From assembly GCF_014349105.1 (NCBI RefSeq), contig NZ_JACSJI010000002.1, forward strand, positions 248,001 to 312,000: 64,000 nucleotides of DNA. The letters are read 5' to 3'. Source of the DNA: Caulobacter sp. 17J80-11 (GTDB lineage: Bacteria; Pseudomonadota; Alphaproteobacteria; Caulobacterales; Caulobacteraceae). The first letter of the stretch is position 1; each line of letters begins with the position of its first letter. The translations under genes were made by a program, and so were the position numbers. Below, one piece after another: positions 1 to 8,331 of the stretch. The notes below the pieces were generated by a model. The model did no database searches. It was given only the letters and a program-made list of their open reading frames with translations, and had not been told where the DNA came from.

Positions 1-856
1 CATCCGCCGCCGCCATAAGGCCGGCCCGGACCAGCTGACCTCCGATCTCGCGGTCGAGGCGGCCAGGAAGGCGCTGGCCGCCGCCGGCCGCACGCCGGCC
101 GACGTCGACCTGATCGTGGTGGCCACCACCACGCCGGACCTGACCTTCCCGGCCACCGCCGCCATCGTGCAGCGCAAGCTGGGCGTGCCGGTCTGCCCGG
201 CCTTCGACGTGCAGGCGGTGTGCTCGGGCTTTGTCTATGCGCTGAGCGTCGCCGACGGCTTCGTGGCGCGCGGGCACGCCCGCTGCGCCCTGGTGATCGG
301 GGCCGAGGAGATGACCCGCCTGCTCGATTACACCGACCGCGGCACCTGCGTGCTGTTCGGCGACGGCGCCGGCGCGGTGGTGGTCGAGCCGGTGGAAGGC
401 GAGGGGACCACGGCCGACCGCGGCCTGCTGGGCTTCGCGCTGCGCTGCGACGGCGGCAAGACGGACCTGCTCTACGTCGACGGCGGCCCGGCCTCGACCG
501 GCCACGTCGGCCACCTGCGCATGGTCGGCAACCAGGTGTTCCGCCACGCGGTGGTGAACATCTCCGAGGCCATCGAGGCCGCGTCGCGCGCCGCCGGCGT
601 CGAGATCAAGGACATCGACTGGTTCATCCCTCACCAGGCCAACCAGCGCATCCTGCAGGGCGTGGCCGACCGGCTGGGCATCGACGAGACCAAGGTGGTG
701 TCCACCGTGGCCGACCACGCCAACACCTCGGCCGCTTCCATTCCGCTGGCCTGGGCCGCGGCGGTCGAGGACGGCCGGGTGAAACCGGGTGACCTCCTGG
801 TGCTGGAAGCCATGGGCGGCGGCCTGACCTGGGGCGCCTGCACCCTGCGCCTCTGA
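1..856 (+). CDS. fabH: Beta-ketoacyl-ACP synthase III (5' end outside window)
   Basis: Condenses acetyl-CoA with malonyl-ACP to start type II fatty acid synthesis in the cytoplasm. The open frame enters from the left edge (first full codon at 2), so the N-terminal few dozen residues are missing; about 284 residues are visible. The thiolase-fold triad is intact: Cys codon at 221 in AVCSGF, His codon at 632 in FIPHQANQR, Asn codon at 722 in HANTSAAS. The C-terminal GGGLTWGA glycine motif is also present. It stands directly before ihfA and a MerR gene, the usual alphaproteobacterial order. The GTG at 116 is an internal codon and not the start. Confidence 0.96.
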   Translation, partial: IRRRHKAGPDQLTSDLAVEAARKALAAAGRTPADVDLIVVATTTPDLTFPATAAIVQRKLGVPVCPAFDVQAVCSGFVYALSVADGFVARGHARCALVIGAEEMTRLLDYTDRGTCVLFGDGAGAVVVEPVEGEGTTADRGLLGFALRCDGGKTDLLYVDGGPASTGHVGHLRMVGNQVFRHAVVNISEAIEAASRAAGVEIKDIDWFIPHQANQRILQGVADRLGIDETKVVSTVADHANTSAASIPLAWAAAVEDGRVKPGDLLVLEAMGGGLTWGACTLRL

Positions 857-936
857 GAACGCTGGTCGAAGCCTTTGACTTCGCCCCGGTTTCGGGCCAT
901 TCAATGGAGATAGGTCCTGGCTCGGGGGAGCTCGTC

Positions 937-1251
937 ATGAAGGGCGAAACGCTGACGCGCGCTGATCTGTGCGAAGCGGTCCACGAAGAGGTGGGGCTGT
1001 CGCGGCACGAGTGCTCGCAACTGGTCGAGCGCACGCTGGACCTAGTCGCCGAGGCGCTGGAGCGCGGCGAGACGGTCAAGCTGTCCGGTTTCGGCGTCTT
1101 CCAGGTCCGCGACAAGCGCGCCCGCATGGGCCGCAACCCCAAGACCGGTGAGCCGGCCGCGATCGATCCGCGCCGCGTGATCAGCTTCCGCGCCTCGCAG
1201 ATCATGAAGTCTCGCGTTGACGGGTCGAACGGCGCCGGTCACGCGGGGTGA
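937..1251 (+). CDS. ihfA: Integration host factor subunit alpha
   Basis: DNA-bending nucleoid protein that pairs with IhfB. The 104-residue product has the HU/IHF fold: an N-terminal helical part ([16 protein letters not shown]), the [12 protein letters not shown] beta motif, and the DNA-intercalating arm with RNPKTGE. An upstream in-frame ATG at 904 exists. ATG 937 was chosen because GGGGGAG (924-930) sits six bases before it and the product then starts like known IhfA ([11 protein letters not shown]). The short Gly/Ser-rich tail after ASQIMKSRV is a little longer than in enterobacteria. Confidence 0.95.
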   Translation: MKGETLTRADLCEAVHEEVGLSRHECSQLVERTLDLVAEALERGETVKLSGFGVFQVRDKRARMGRNPKTGEPAAIDPRRVISFRASQIMKSRVDGSNGAGHAG

Positions 1252-1258
1252 CGCCGCG

Positions 1259-1702
1259 GTGACGAAAGGGCCTGACGCCTTCCGCACCATCTCCGAGGCC
1301 GCTGACGAGGTCGGCGTGCCCCAGCACGTTCTCCGCTTCTGGGAGACCAAGTTCTCCTTCATCCGGCCGCTGAAGCGCGCCGGCGGCCGGCGCTTCTACC
1401 GGCCCCAGGACGTCGCCCTGCTGCAGGGGGTGCGAACCCTGCTGTACGACAAGGGCTACAAGATCGAGGGCGTGCAGAAGCTCTACCGCGAGCAGGGGAT
1501 CAAGAACCTGGCCGCGGCCGCCCAGCCCGGCTTCGTGCCGTCGGTGGCCGGAACCCGCCTGCCGCGCGCCGCCGAAGCCGACGCGCAGCCGCTCGCCGAC
1601 CTCGCCGACGCGGACACTGCGACCCGTCTGCGCGCCGTGCTGACCGAGCTGGAAGAGGCGAAAGCCTGGCTGGACGCGATGATCGCGCGCGACGACGCCT
1701 AA
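1259..1702 (+). CDS. MerR family transcriptional regulator
   Basis: About 147 residues. The N-terminal MerR winged helix is clear ([35 protein letters not shown]), followed by a helical segment ([19 protein letters not shown]) and a variable Ala/Asp-rich tail without the cysteines of metal-sensing MerR proteins. It follows ihfA in many alphaproteobacteria, and its ligand is unknown. GTG 1259 is preferred over GTG 1217: it falls just after the ihfA stop, has GGGGTG upstream, and gives an N-terminus like the family ([11 protein letters not shown]). Probably co-transcribed with ihfA. Confidence 0.88.
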   Translation: MTKGPDAFRTISEAADEVGVPQHVLRFWETKFSFIRPLKRAGGRRFYRPQDVALLQGVRTLLYDKGYKIEGVQKLYREQGIKNLAAAAQPGFVPSVAGTRLPRAAEADAQPLADLADADTATRLRAVLTELEEAKAWLDAMIARDDA

Positions 1703-1707
1703 AGCCG

Positions 1708-1736
1708 TTGCGGCCCCTGCGGGGCGCCTCTATAAG
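1708..1736 (+). promoter_or_regulatory. Candidate sigma70-type promoter of tRNA-Pro(GGG)
   Basis: TTGCGG (1708-1713) and TATAAG (1731-1736) are separated by exactly 17 bases and lie about 10 bases before the mature tRNA 5' end, so the transcript would start almost at the tRNA. Inferred from sequence and position only. Confidence 0.5.
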
Positions 1737-1746
1737 GGCCGCTCTT

Positions 1747-1823
<77 letters not shown>

Positions 1824-1829
1824 TCGCCT

Positions 1830-2039
1830 CTAACGGCGGGGTCGGTCACCACGTTCGGCCCACCACAGAAGCGGCATGATCGGCACGCCCCAGGCCGTTC
1901 CCACCACCACGAAATAGATCAGCTGGACCCAGCGCACGTCCGGCAGCCGGTCGGCGAGGGTCGCCGCGGCCCAGATGTAGAAGCCCAGAAACGCCAGCAC
2001 GCCTACGGCGGCCACGGCTCGACGCGCTCGCGCCCCCAC
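1830..2039 (-). CDS. DUF2842 small membrane protein
   Basis: About 69 residues with two hydrophobic helices: AAVGVLAFLGFYIWAAATLA, then IYFVVVGTAWGVPIMPLLWW. Length and the WVQLIYFVVVG/MPLLWW pattern fit the DUF2842 family of alphaproteobacterial inner-membrane proteins, whose function is unknown. GTG 2039 is preferred over TTG 2057: GGAGAG lies six bases before the GTG, whereas the TTG falls inside the T-run of the upstream terminator. The ATG at 2053 is out of frame. Confidence 0.75.
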   Translation of the reverse strand: MGARARRAVAAVGVLAFLGFYIWAAATLADRLPDVRWVQLIYFVVVGTAWGVPIMPLLWWAERGDRPRR

Positions 2040-2055
2040 TCGGAACTCTCCATGC

Positions 2056-2087
2056 AAAAACGCCGCGGGACGTAGGCCCGCGGCGTT
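2056..2087 (-). terminator. Rho-independent terminator behind the GlsB-like gene
   Basis: On the minus strand an 11-bp GC-rich stem (AACGCCGCGGG with CCCGCGGCGTT, 7-base loop) is followed by TTTTT. It lies between the GlsB-like gene and the DUF2842 gene and almost touches the latter's ribosome binding site. Confidence 0.85.
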
Positions 2088-2116
2088 CGATATCCTAGCG
2101 CTGTTCAGCGCTTAAG

Positions 2117-2368
2117 TCAGGCGCGTCCTCGCACCAGGCCGAACAGGGCCAGCAGCAGGATGGCGCCCAGAGTGGAGACGACCAGGCTGCTCCAGAAGCC
2201 CGCGAAGGTGAAGCCTAGGACGCCGGCCAGGAACGCGCCGAGGAAGGCGCCGACGAGGCCGACAATAAGATTCATGAGCAGGCCGTGCCGTCGTCCGGTG
2301 ACCTGCTCGGCGATCCAGCCGGCCACGATCCCGATAATGATCGCGCCGATGATCCCGACACCGTTCAT
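2117..2368 (-). CDS. GlsB/YeaQ/YmgE family stress-associated membrane protein
   Basis: An 83-residue, very hydrophobic protein with three predicted membrane helices and the glycine-rich pattern of the transglycosylase-associated family (GIIGAIIIGIVAGWIAEQ, NLIVGLVGAFLGAFLAG, LGAILLLALFGL). Homologues are often stress-induced, but their molecular role is not established. A strong GGAGGT stands six bases before ATG 2368. Together with its own terminator this suggests a monocistronic, well-translated message. Confidence 0.88.
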   Translation of the reverse strand: MNGVGIIGAIIIGIVAGWIAEQVTGRRHGLLMNLIVGLVGAFLGAFLAGVLGFTFAGFWSSLVVSTLGAILLLALFGLVRGRA

Positions 2369-2530
2369 GTTGATACCTCCGAACCTGGGCCGCGCACGGC
2401 GCGGTCTTGCTTATCAAATGCCGGGATCGGCTCCACGGTTCCTGTCCGTCGGCCGAGGTTTGGCTTTGCAGTCTGGACGAGTCCGCGGCCGTGGCCTAGG
2501 TGGCGATGAAGTGTGTGGAGTACGCCTGAG

Positions 2531-3595
2531 ATGAACCGGGCTTTTCAGCATCGTTCCCTGGCCGTGGCCCTGTGGCTGTTCGGCGTGGCCGCCCTGGTGT
2601 TCGCCATGGTGGTCGTCGGCGGCGTGACCCGCCTGACCGACTCCGGCCTGTCGATCACCGAGTGGAAGCCGCTGGCCGGCGCGATCCCGCCCCTGAACCA
2701 CGCCGACTGGGCCAAGGAGTTCGCCAACTACCAGCGGATTCCCGAGTACCAGCAGATCAACCGCGGCATGACCCTCGACGAGTTCAAGGGGATTTTCTGG
2801 TGGGAATGGGCGCACCGTCAGCTGGGCCGCCTGATCGGCCTGGCCTTCGCCCTGCCGTTCCTGGTGCTGCTGGTGCTCCGTAAGATCCCGCGCCGGCTTG
2901 TGTGGCGCTGCCTGGGCCTGCTGGCGCTGGGCGGCCTGCAGGGCGCGATCGGCTGGTGGATGGTGTCCTCGGGCCTGGCCGACCGGGTCGACGTCGCGCC
3001 TGAGAGGCTGGCGATCCACTTGGGCATGGCCCTGTTGATCTTCGTGCTGCTGGTCTGGACGGGCCTGGAGGCGCTGAGCGGTCGGGAACGGTCGCGTCCG
3101 CCGGCCGGGTGGGCGAGGGCTTCGGCCGCCATCCTGGCGCTGGTCTACGTCCAGGCCCTCTTGGGCGCCCTGGTCGCCGGCTCGGACGCCGGCATGGTGT
3201 ACAACGACTGGCCGCGCATGAACGGGGCCTGGCTGCCGCCGGTGGACTGGAGCAAGGGCCCGCTGGCCTTCCTGCACGATCAGGCGTTGGTCCAGTTCAA
3301 CCACCGCATCGGCGCCTATGTGGTGCTGATCGCCGTCACGCTCTACGCCGTGCGCGCCTTCACCGCGCGCATGCCCGAAGCGGTGAAGGCCGGCGCGGTG
3401 GGCCTGGCCGTGCTGGTCTGGGGCCAGGCGACGCTGGGCGTGTTGACCCTGATCAACGCCGTGCCGCTGCCGCTGGGCGCGCTGCACCAGGCCGGAGCCG
3501 TCGCGGTTCTGGCCGCGGCGACCTTCGGCCTGTGGCGGATCCTGCGCCTGGAGGAGCGCCTGTTCAGCCCCGGAATCGGTTCCAGGGGCCGGTGA
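2531..3595 (+). CDS. ctaA: Heme A synthase (COX15/CtaA family)
   Basis: Converts heme O to heme A for aa3-type cytochrome oxidase in the inner membrane. The protein has about 354 residues and eight likely membrane helices. The four conserved histidine contexts are visible: WAHRQLGRL, LAIHLGMAL, FNHRIGAYV and ALHQAGAV. The MVVVGGVTRLTDSGLSITEWKP signature follows the first helix. ATG 2531 is taken as start (MNRAFQHRS) instead of an in-frame GTG at 2513; GGAG lies ten bases upstream. Its last 32 bases overlap the end of the convergent PhoX-like gene. Confidence 0.95.
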   Translation: MNRAFQHRSLAVALWLFGVAALVFAMVVVGGVTRLTDSGLSITEWKPLAGAIPPLNHADWAKEFANYQRIPEYQQINRGMTLDEFKGIFWWEWAHRQLGRLIGLAFALPFLVLLVLRKIPRRLVWRCLGLLALGGLQGAIGWWMVSSGLADRVDVAPERLAIHLGMALLIFVLLVWTGLEALSGRERSRPPAGWARASAAILALVYVQALLGALVAGSDAGMVYNDWPRMNGAWLPPVDWSKGPLAFLHDQALVQFNHRIGAYVVLIAVTLYAVRAFTARMPEAVKAGAVGLAVLVWGQATLGVLTLINAVPLPLGALHQAGAVAVLAAATFGLWRILRLEERLFSPGIGSRGR

Positions 3596-4961
3596 TCGCC
3601 AGGGTGAAGCCCGGCCAGTAGATGTTCACGAACATGGTCGTGCCGTCGGGCGAGAAGCACACGCCGGCCAGCTCGGCGTTCTCGCGGAACACGTTGCGGC
3701 CGATGGTGTAGATCCTGCCGTCCGGGGTGACGCCGCGCAGGTGGTTGCGCAGGTTATCGGAGTAGCGGTCCTCGCAGACGATCAGGTGGCCCCAGGGCGC
3801 GATCGTCAGGTTGTCGCCGTAGTCGAACACCTTCGGGTCTTCGGGCTGGACGAACAGCTGGATGCGGCCGGGCGCGTCCTTCTCTTCCGGGCGGCCTTCG
3901 TGGGGGCTGGGCACATAGCGCATGATCTGGCCGTGCTTGCCGCCCGAGGTGCAACAGAAATAGAGCTCGCCGTCGCCGAAGTGGACGCCTTCGCCGCGCG
4001 AGAACCACGCCGCGCCGGCCGCGTGGCCGCGCATGCGCAGATCGTCGTGCGGGTTGTCGACGCCGTCGAGGTCGACCCAGAACACGTCCTTCCAGTCGCC
4101 CGGGTTCCAGGTGGTCACGCCGTCCTGGTTACGGCTGTCGCCGCCCTCGGGCGCGTCGCGGAAGGCCAGGGCCTGCAGCCGGCCGCCCTTGTGCAGTTCG
4201 CCCGGCGTGTTCGGCAGGAAGCGGTAGAACAGGCCCTTCTGGTCCGAGCTTTCGTCCTCGGTCATGTAGACCGCGCCGGTACGGGGATCGACGCAGGCGG
4301 CCTCGTGCTTGAAGCGGCCCATCGCCGTGAGCGGGCGCGGATCGACCAAGCCCTTGGCGGAGGCCGGCACTTCAAACACCCAGCCGTGGTCCTTGCCCAC
4401 GCCGGAGCCGGCGTGCTGCACGGTCTCCTCGCAGGTCAGCCACGAGCCCCACGGGGTCTGGCCGCCGGCGCAGTTGGTGCTGGTGCCGATCAGGCTGAGG
4501 TGCTGGCGCTCCAGCCGCTGCTTGCGCAGGTCGTAGACCAGGGTCGTGGTGCCGCCGGGCAGGGGCTGGCCGCGGTCGTTGAAGTCGTAGATGCGGTCCT
4601 TGGCCAGCCGCAGCGGGCTGTGGCTGGAGACCCCCAGCGCCCCGTGGTTGACGTCGGCGGGGCGCAGTTCGTGGTTGCGCACCAGCACGACCTTGTCGCG
4701 GCCGAGCGGGAAGCAGCCCATGCCGTCGGCCTTGTGCGGGACGTAAAAGCCGTCGCTCATGGTCTCGCCGGCCTGCGAGACCACCCGGTAGGAGAAGCCC
4801 TCCGGCAGGTCGAACACCTTGGCCGGATCCTCGACCAGCGGGCCGTAGCCGGTCACCTCGCTGGTGTAGCCGGGATCGGCGGCCTCCTGGGCCCGCGCGA
4901 AGCTGGCGTAGCCGGCGAAGGCGATGCCGGCGGACAGGAAGGAGCGGCGGGAAAACGACAT
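3564..4961 (-). CDS. PhoX-family (DUF839) Tat-exported protein, putative phosphatase
   Basis: A 465-residue protein that starts with a twin-arginine signal (SRRSFLSAG, then a hydrophobic stretch ending near ARAQ), so it is probably exported folded. The body matches DUF839/PhoX beta-propeller proteins: LVRNHE, GTSTNCAGGQTPWGSWLTCEE, GRFKHEAA, VYMTEDE, LIVCEDR and the C-terminal FVNIYWPG. PhoX enzymes are Ca/Fe-dependent alkaline phosphatases; phosphatase activity here is inferred from family. ATG 4961 was chosen because it places the RR motif at the N-terminus. I see no clear Pho box upstream. Confidence 0.85.
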   Translation of the reverse strand: MSFSRRSFLSAGIAFAGYASFARAQEAADPGYTSEVTGYGPLVEDPAKVFDLPEGFSYRVVSQAGETMSDGFYVPHKADGMGCFPLGRDKVVLVRNHELRPADVNHGALGVSSHSPLRLAKDRIYDFNDRGQPLPGGTTTLVYDLRKQRLERQHLSLIGTSTNCAGGQTPWGSWLTCEETVQHAGSGVGKDHGWVFEVPASAKGLVDPRPLTAMGRFKHEAACVDPRTGAVYMTEDESSDQKGLFYRFLPNTPGELHKGGRLQALAFRDAPEGGDSRNQDGVTTWNPGDWKDVFWVDLDGVDNPHDDLRMRGHAAGAAWFSRGEGVHFGDGELYFCCTSGGKHGQIMRYVPSPHEGRPEEKDAPGRIQLFVQPEDPKVFDYGDNLTIAPWGHLIVCEDRYSDNLRNHLRGVTPDGRIYTIGRNVFRENAELAGVCFSPDGTTMFVNIYWPGFTLAITGPWNRFRG

Positions 4962-5119
4962 GGCGAAGCCTCCGACTTGGCCATGGATATGCCGGGTTCG
5001 GATTAAAAGCGCTACGCTGGCTCGTCGAAAACGCCGCGGCCAATGCGGTATTTTCATACCGTTTTTGAAATCTTGTTTTAAATCAATAGCTTGGTCTGGG
5101 CTTGGCGCGTTTCCGCCGA

Positions 5120-5148
5120 TTGACGCAGCCGGGCGCCTTCTGTATCAA
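5120..5148 (+). promoter_or_regulatory. Candidate promoter of rplM-rpsI
   Basis: TTGACG (5120-5125), a 17-base spacer and TATCAA (5143-5148) lie about 50 bases before rplM. The -35 matches the alphaproteobacterial housekeeping consensus well and the -10 moderately. Confidence 0.55.
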
Positions 5149-5198
5149 CCCCGCTTCCGCGAACGGCCCCGGCCGTCCGCTCAACAGGATTTCGAACC

Positions 5199-5675
5199 AT
5201 GCTTAAAACGACCACGGCTTCGCTGAAGCCGGCGGAAGTCGAGAAGAAGTGGATCGTGATCGACGCCGAAGGCGCCGTGGTCGGCCGTCTCGCGTCCTTC
5301 ATCGCCATGCGTCTTCGCGGCAAGCACCGCCCGGACTACACCCCGCACGTCGATTGCGGCGACTACGTCGTCGTCATCAACGCCGACAAGGTGAAGTTCA
5401 CCGGCAAGAAGCTGACCGACAAGAAGTTCTTCTGGCACACCGGCTATCCGGGCGGCATCAAGGAACGCGCCGTCGGCAAGATCCTCGGCGGTCGTTATCC
5501 GGAACGCGTTCTGGAGAAGGCCGTGGAGCGCATGCTGCCGAAGGAGAGCCCGCTGGCTCGCAAGCAGATGACGCACATGCGCCTCTACAACTCGGCTGAG
5601 CACCCGCACGCCGCCCAGAACCCCGAAGTGATCGACTTCAAGTCGCTCAACGACAAGAACGCGCGGAGCCAGTAA
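5199..5675 (+). CDS. rplM: 50S ribosomal protein L13
   Basis: 158 residues covering the whole L13 family: N-terminal [18 protein letters not shown], central [12 protein letters not shown] and FTGKKLTDK, and [10 protein letters not shown]-like signature [17 protein letters not shown]. An assembly protein of the large subunit. It is followed after three bases by rpsI, the nearly universal rplM-rpsI pair, with a good promoter upstream and a terminator after rpsI. The start [11 protein letters not shown] agrees with alphaproteobacterial homologues. Confidence 0.98.
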   Translation: MLKTTTASLKPAEVEKKWIVIDAEGAVVGRLASFIAMRLRGKHRPDYTPHVDCGDYVVVINADKVKFTGKKLTDKKFFWHTGYPGGIKERAVGKILGGRYPERVLEKAVERMLPKESPLARKQMTHMRLYNSAEHPHAAQNPEVIDFKSLNDKNARSQ

Positions 5676-5678
5676 GTC

Positions 5679-6170
5679 ATGACCGACGTGCAAGCTGCTG
5701 AAGCCACCGGCTTCGACGCCCTGAAGGGCATGGGCACCGCGCCGGTCGAGGCCGCCGTGATCCGCGAGCCGCAGATCGACAAGTACGGCCGCGCCTACGC
5801 CACCGGCAAGCGCAAGAACGCCGTCGCCCGCGTGTGGCTGAAGCCGGGCACCGGCAAGATCACCATCAACGGCCGTGACCAGGAAGTTTACTTCGCTCGT
5901 CCGGTGCTGCGCATGATGATCGCCCAGCCGCTGACCATCACCGACCGCGCCACCCAGTTCGACGTGATCGTGTCGGTGGCGGGTTCGGGCCTGTCGGGCC
6001 AGGCCGGCGCCATCCGCCACGGCCTGTCCAAGGCTCTGACCTATTACGAGCCGGGCCTGCGTCCGGCCCTGAAGGCCCAGGGCTTCCTGACCCGCGACTC
6101 GCGCGTGGTCGAGCGCAAGAAGTACGGCCGCGCCAAGGCCCGCCGCAGCTTCCAGTTCTCGAAGCGCTAA
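5679..6170 (+). CDS. rpsI: 30S ribosomal protein S9
   Basis: 163 residues. The conserved S9 core begins around residue 34 ([21 protein letters not shown]) and ends with the basic tail [18 protein letters not shown], whose C-terminal residues reach the P-site tRNA. The N-terminal extension of about 30 residues is typical of alphaproteobacteria. Three bases separate it from rplM, so the two are translated from one message. Confidence 0.98.
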   Translation: MTDVQAAEATGFDALKGMGTAPVEAAVIREPQIDKYGRAYATGKRKNAVARVWLKPGTGKITINGRDQEVYFARPVLRMMIAQPLTITDRATQFDVIVSVAGSGLSGQAGAIRHGLSKALTYYEPGLRPALKAQGFLTRDSRVVERKKYGRAKARRSFQFSKR

Positions 6171-6194
6171 GGCTCTCGCGTACGCGAAAAGAAG

Positions 6195-6226
6195 GGGCGC
6201 TTCGGAACACCGAGGCGCCCTTTTTC
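6195..6226 (+). terminator. Rho-independent terminator after rpsI
   Basis: A 9-bp stem (GGGCGCTTC with GAGGCGCCC, one G-U pair) with an 8-base loop, followed by TTTTT. It separates the ribosomal-protein operon from argC. Confidence 0.88.
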
Positions 6227-6270
6227 TATGGCTTTTCCCTCGCCCAGGCGGCGAGGCCCGGGAGGCGTTC

Positions 6271-7221
6271 ATGTCCCATAAGGTTTTCATCGACGGCGAA
6301 GCCGGCACCACCGGCCTGCAGATCCGCGCGCGGCTGGAAGGCCGCACCGACCTTCAGCTGATCAGCCTGCCCGCCGAGCGTCGCAAGGACGCGAGCGCCC
6401 GGGCCGAGGCGCTGAACGCCGCCGACGCCGTGGTGCTCTGCCTGCCCGACGACGCGGCGCGCGAGGCGGTCAGCCTGATCGCCAACGCTGCGACCCGCGT
6501 GATCGACGCCTCCACCGCCCACCGCACGGCCGAGGGCTGGACCTACGGCTTCGCCGAAATGGCGCCGGGCCAGCGCGCGGCCATCGCCGCCTCGACCCGC
6601 ATCTCCAACCCGGGCTGCTATCCGACCGGCATGATCGCCCTGGTGCGCCCCCTGGTGGCCGCGGGCCTGCTGCCGGCCGACTGGCCGGTCACCGTCAACG
6701 CGGTCTCCGGCTATTCCGGCGGCGGCAAGGCGATGATCGCCGAGTTCGAGGATGCGTCCTCGCCGGCCTACACCACCGCCGCCTTCCGCATCTACGCCAC
6801 GGCGCTCGGCCACAAGCACGTGGGCGAGATGCGCCAGCACACCGGCCTGACCCGCGCGCCGCTGTTCGCGCCGGCGGTCGGCCGCTACGCCCAGGGCATG
6901 ATCGTCGAAGTGCCGTTGCAGCTGAGCGCGATGACCGGCGCGCCCAGTGTCGCCCAGGTGCGCGAGGTGCTGACCGCCGCCTACGAGGGCGAGCGCTTCG
7001 TCTCGGTCGCCACGGCCGAGGAGACCGCCGCCACCAGGACCCTCGACCCGGAGGGCCTGAACGACACCAACCGTCTGAAGCTGTTCGTGTTTGGTGACGA
7101 AGCGGCCGGGCAGGCGCGCCTGGTGGCCCTGCTGGACAACCTGGGCAAGGGCGCTTCCGGCGCGGCGGTGCAGAACCTGAACCTGGCGCTGGGCCTGGAC
7201 GAGGGCCTGGGGCTGGAATGA
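6271..7221 (+). CDS. argC: N-acetyl-gamma-glutamyl-phosphate reductase (type 2)
   Basis: NADPH-dependent third step of arginine synthesis, reducing N-acetylglutamyl-5-phosphate to the semialdehyde. It has 316 residues, the length of the short type 2 enzymes. The N-terminal nucleotide-binding region reads VFIDGEAGTTGLQI, the catalytic Cys is in ISNPGCYPTG, and YSGGGKAMI and GHKHVGEM follow in the catalytic domain. The gene follows rplM-rpsI but has its own start region after the terminator. It overlaps the next gene by four bases (ATGA), suggesting coupling. Confidence 0.96.
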   Translation: MSHKVFIDGEAGTTGLQIRARLEGRTDLQLISLPAERRKDASARAEALNAADAVVLCLPDDAAREAVSLIANAATRVIDASTAHRTAEGWTYGFAEMAPGQRAAIAASTRISNPGCYPTGMIALVRPLVAAGLLPADWPVTVNAVSGYSGGGKAMIAEFEDASSPAYTTAAFRIYATALGHKHVGEMRQHTGLTRAPLFAPAVGRYAQGMIVEVPLQLSAMTGAPSVAQVREVLTAAYEGERFVSVATAEETAATRTLDPEGLNDTNRLKLFVFGDEAAGQARLVALLDNLGKGASGAAVQNLNLALGLDEGLGLE

Positions 7222-7652
7222 TCCGCCCGGTCCGCTCCGAGGATGTCCCGGCGCTCCGGCGCATGATGGCGGGCTCTAACGGCTACGCCGAAGGGCCGCC
7301 GCGCGACATGATCGTGCGCTACGCCGCGACCTGGGCGCCCGAGGGCAAGACCTTCGTGCTTGAGGACGAAGCCGGCCTGGCCGGCTTCTACGAGCTGATC
7401 GGCTGGGGCGAGCGGGACTGCGAGCTGGAGGCCTTCTTCACCGCCGACGACCGGCAGGGCCGCGGCGTGGGCCGCGTCCTGTTCGATCACATGGCCGGGC
7501 AGGCGAGGGCGGCCGGGGCGAAGGCGGTGCTGATCTGCTCCAACCCGGGCGCCGCCGAGTTCTACCGGCGCATGGGCGCGCGGGACGCGGGCGTGAAGCC
7601 GCCGAGCGACGCCATCACCTGGGAACGGCCCAAGCTGGTTCTCACTCTCTGA
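7218..7652 (+). CDS. GNAT family N-acetyltransferase
   Basis: 144 residues with a Gcn5-related fold. The acetyl-CoA binding motif A is DDRQGRGVGRVLFDHM, preceded by the ELEAFFTADD strand and followed by a late NPGAAEFYRRMGARDAG motif B. It overlaps argC by four bases, so the two are probably translated together. That does not prove a role in arginine synthesis, and the substrate is unknown. Confidence 0.85.
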   Translation: MIRPVRSEDVPALRRMMAGSNGYAEGPPRDMIVRYAATWAPEGKTFVLEDEAGLAGFYELIGWGERDCELEAFFTADDRQGRGVGRVLFDHMAGQARAAGAKAVLICSNPGAAEFYRRMGARDAGVKPPSDAITWERPKLVLTL

Positions 7653-7684
7653 TCCTTCGGAGAAGGATTCGGAGTCCGGATATC

Positions 7685-7704
7685 GCGGGTCTATAATGAC
7701 CCGC
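7685..7704 (+). promoter_or_regulatory. Consensus -10 box inside a perfect dyad at the msrB start
   Basis: GCGGGTC (7685-7691), TATAAT (7692-7697) and GACCCGC (7698-7704) form a perfect 7-base inverted repeat around a perfect -10 hexamer. ATG 7705 follows at once, which is where transcription would begin. No good -35 is visible at 17 bases, so an activator or a repressor acting on the dyad is plausible. Confidence 0.5.
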
Positions 7705-8178
7705 ATGGACCGCCGATTGTTCCTGCTGGGAACCGCCGCCCTGGTCGCCTGTTCGCCGGGCCAGGCCAGCGCCGCCGATCGCTTCGCCGACTCGCCGTGG
7801 CGCAAGCTTTCCGACGCCGAGTGGAAGAAGCGTCTGTCGCCCGAGGCCTACCGGGTGCTGCGCCACGCCGACACCGAGCGTGCGGGCTCCAGTCCGCTGA
7901 ACAACGAATTGCGCCGCGGGACCTTCGTCTGCGCCGGCTGCGCGCTGCCGCTGTTCAAGTCCGAGTGGAAGTACGACGCCGAGACCGGCTGGCCCAGCTT
8001 CTGGACCGTGCTGAAGGCGAACGTGGTGACCAAGCCGCCGCTGCTGCCCTGGCAGGGCACGGAGTACCATTGCGCCCGCTGCCTGGGCCACCAGGGGCAC
8101 ATGTTCACCGACGGCCCGCCGCCGACCGGCCAGCGCTGGTGCAACAACGGCGTGGCGTTGAGGTTCTCGCCGGTCTGA
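7705..8178 (+). CDS. msrB: Peptide methionine-(R)-S-oxide reductase, lipoprotein type
   Basis: Repairs methionine-R-sulfoxide in proteins. 157 residues. The N-terminus MDRRLFLLGTAALVAC carries an RRxFL export motif and a lipobox ending in Cys, so the enzyme is probably anchored in the envelope. The MsrB domain follows: zinc CxxC pairs CAGC and CARC, GWPSFW, GTEYHC, and the catalytic Cys in RWCNNGVAL. ATG 7696 is also in frame, but ATG 7705 gives a cleaner signal peptide and fits a leaderless message from the upstream -10 box. Confidence 0.92.
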   Translation: MDRRLFLLGTAALVACSPGQASAADRFADSPWRKLSDAEWKKRLSPEAYRVLRHADTERAGSSPLNNELRRGTFVCAGCALPLFKSEWKYDAETGWPSFWTVLKANVVTKPPLLPWQGTEYHCARCLGHQGHMFTDGPPPTGQRWCNNGVALRFSPV

Positions 8179-8191
8179 TCACCCCTGACCG

Positions 8192-8326
8192 TCACCCTCG
8201 GGCTTGTCCCGAGGGCCCAGGGTTCGGCTCGCACGAAGGCTGGACGGCCTTCGCAGCCGCGCTGCTCCACCCTCTTCAGCTGTCGTGCGGCGGACGGCTG
8301 GACCCTCGGGACAAGCCCGAGGGTGA
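8192..8326. repeat. Long inverted repeat between msrB and the Mur ligase gene
   Basis: Two perfect 24-base arms (8192-8215 and 8303-8326) face each other across 87 bases. Each arm is itself close to a palindrome, with CCCTCGGG and CCCGAGGG around CTTGT. It lies between two convergent genes and could fold at their 3' ends. The look is that of a chromosomal intergenic palindrome family. Confidence 0.8.
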
Positions 8327-8331
8327 TTGGT

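Noticed and set aside
3741-5006. A 421-codon plus-strand frame over the PhoX-like gene
   Set aside because: It runs antisense to a gene with a Tat signal and DUF839 motifs; its translation is Val/Ala/Gly/Arg-rich with no recognisable domain.
5040-5100. Short AT-rich hairpin (GGTAT/ATACC then TTTTT) upstream of rplM
   Set aside because: The stem is only 5-6 bp and no gene on the plus strand ends nearby, so I do not call it a terminator. No Pho box for the PhoX-like gene was seen either.
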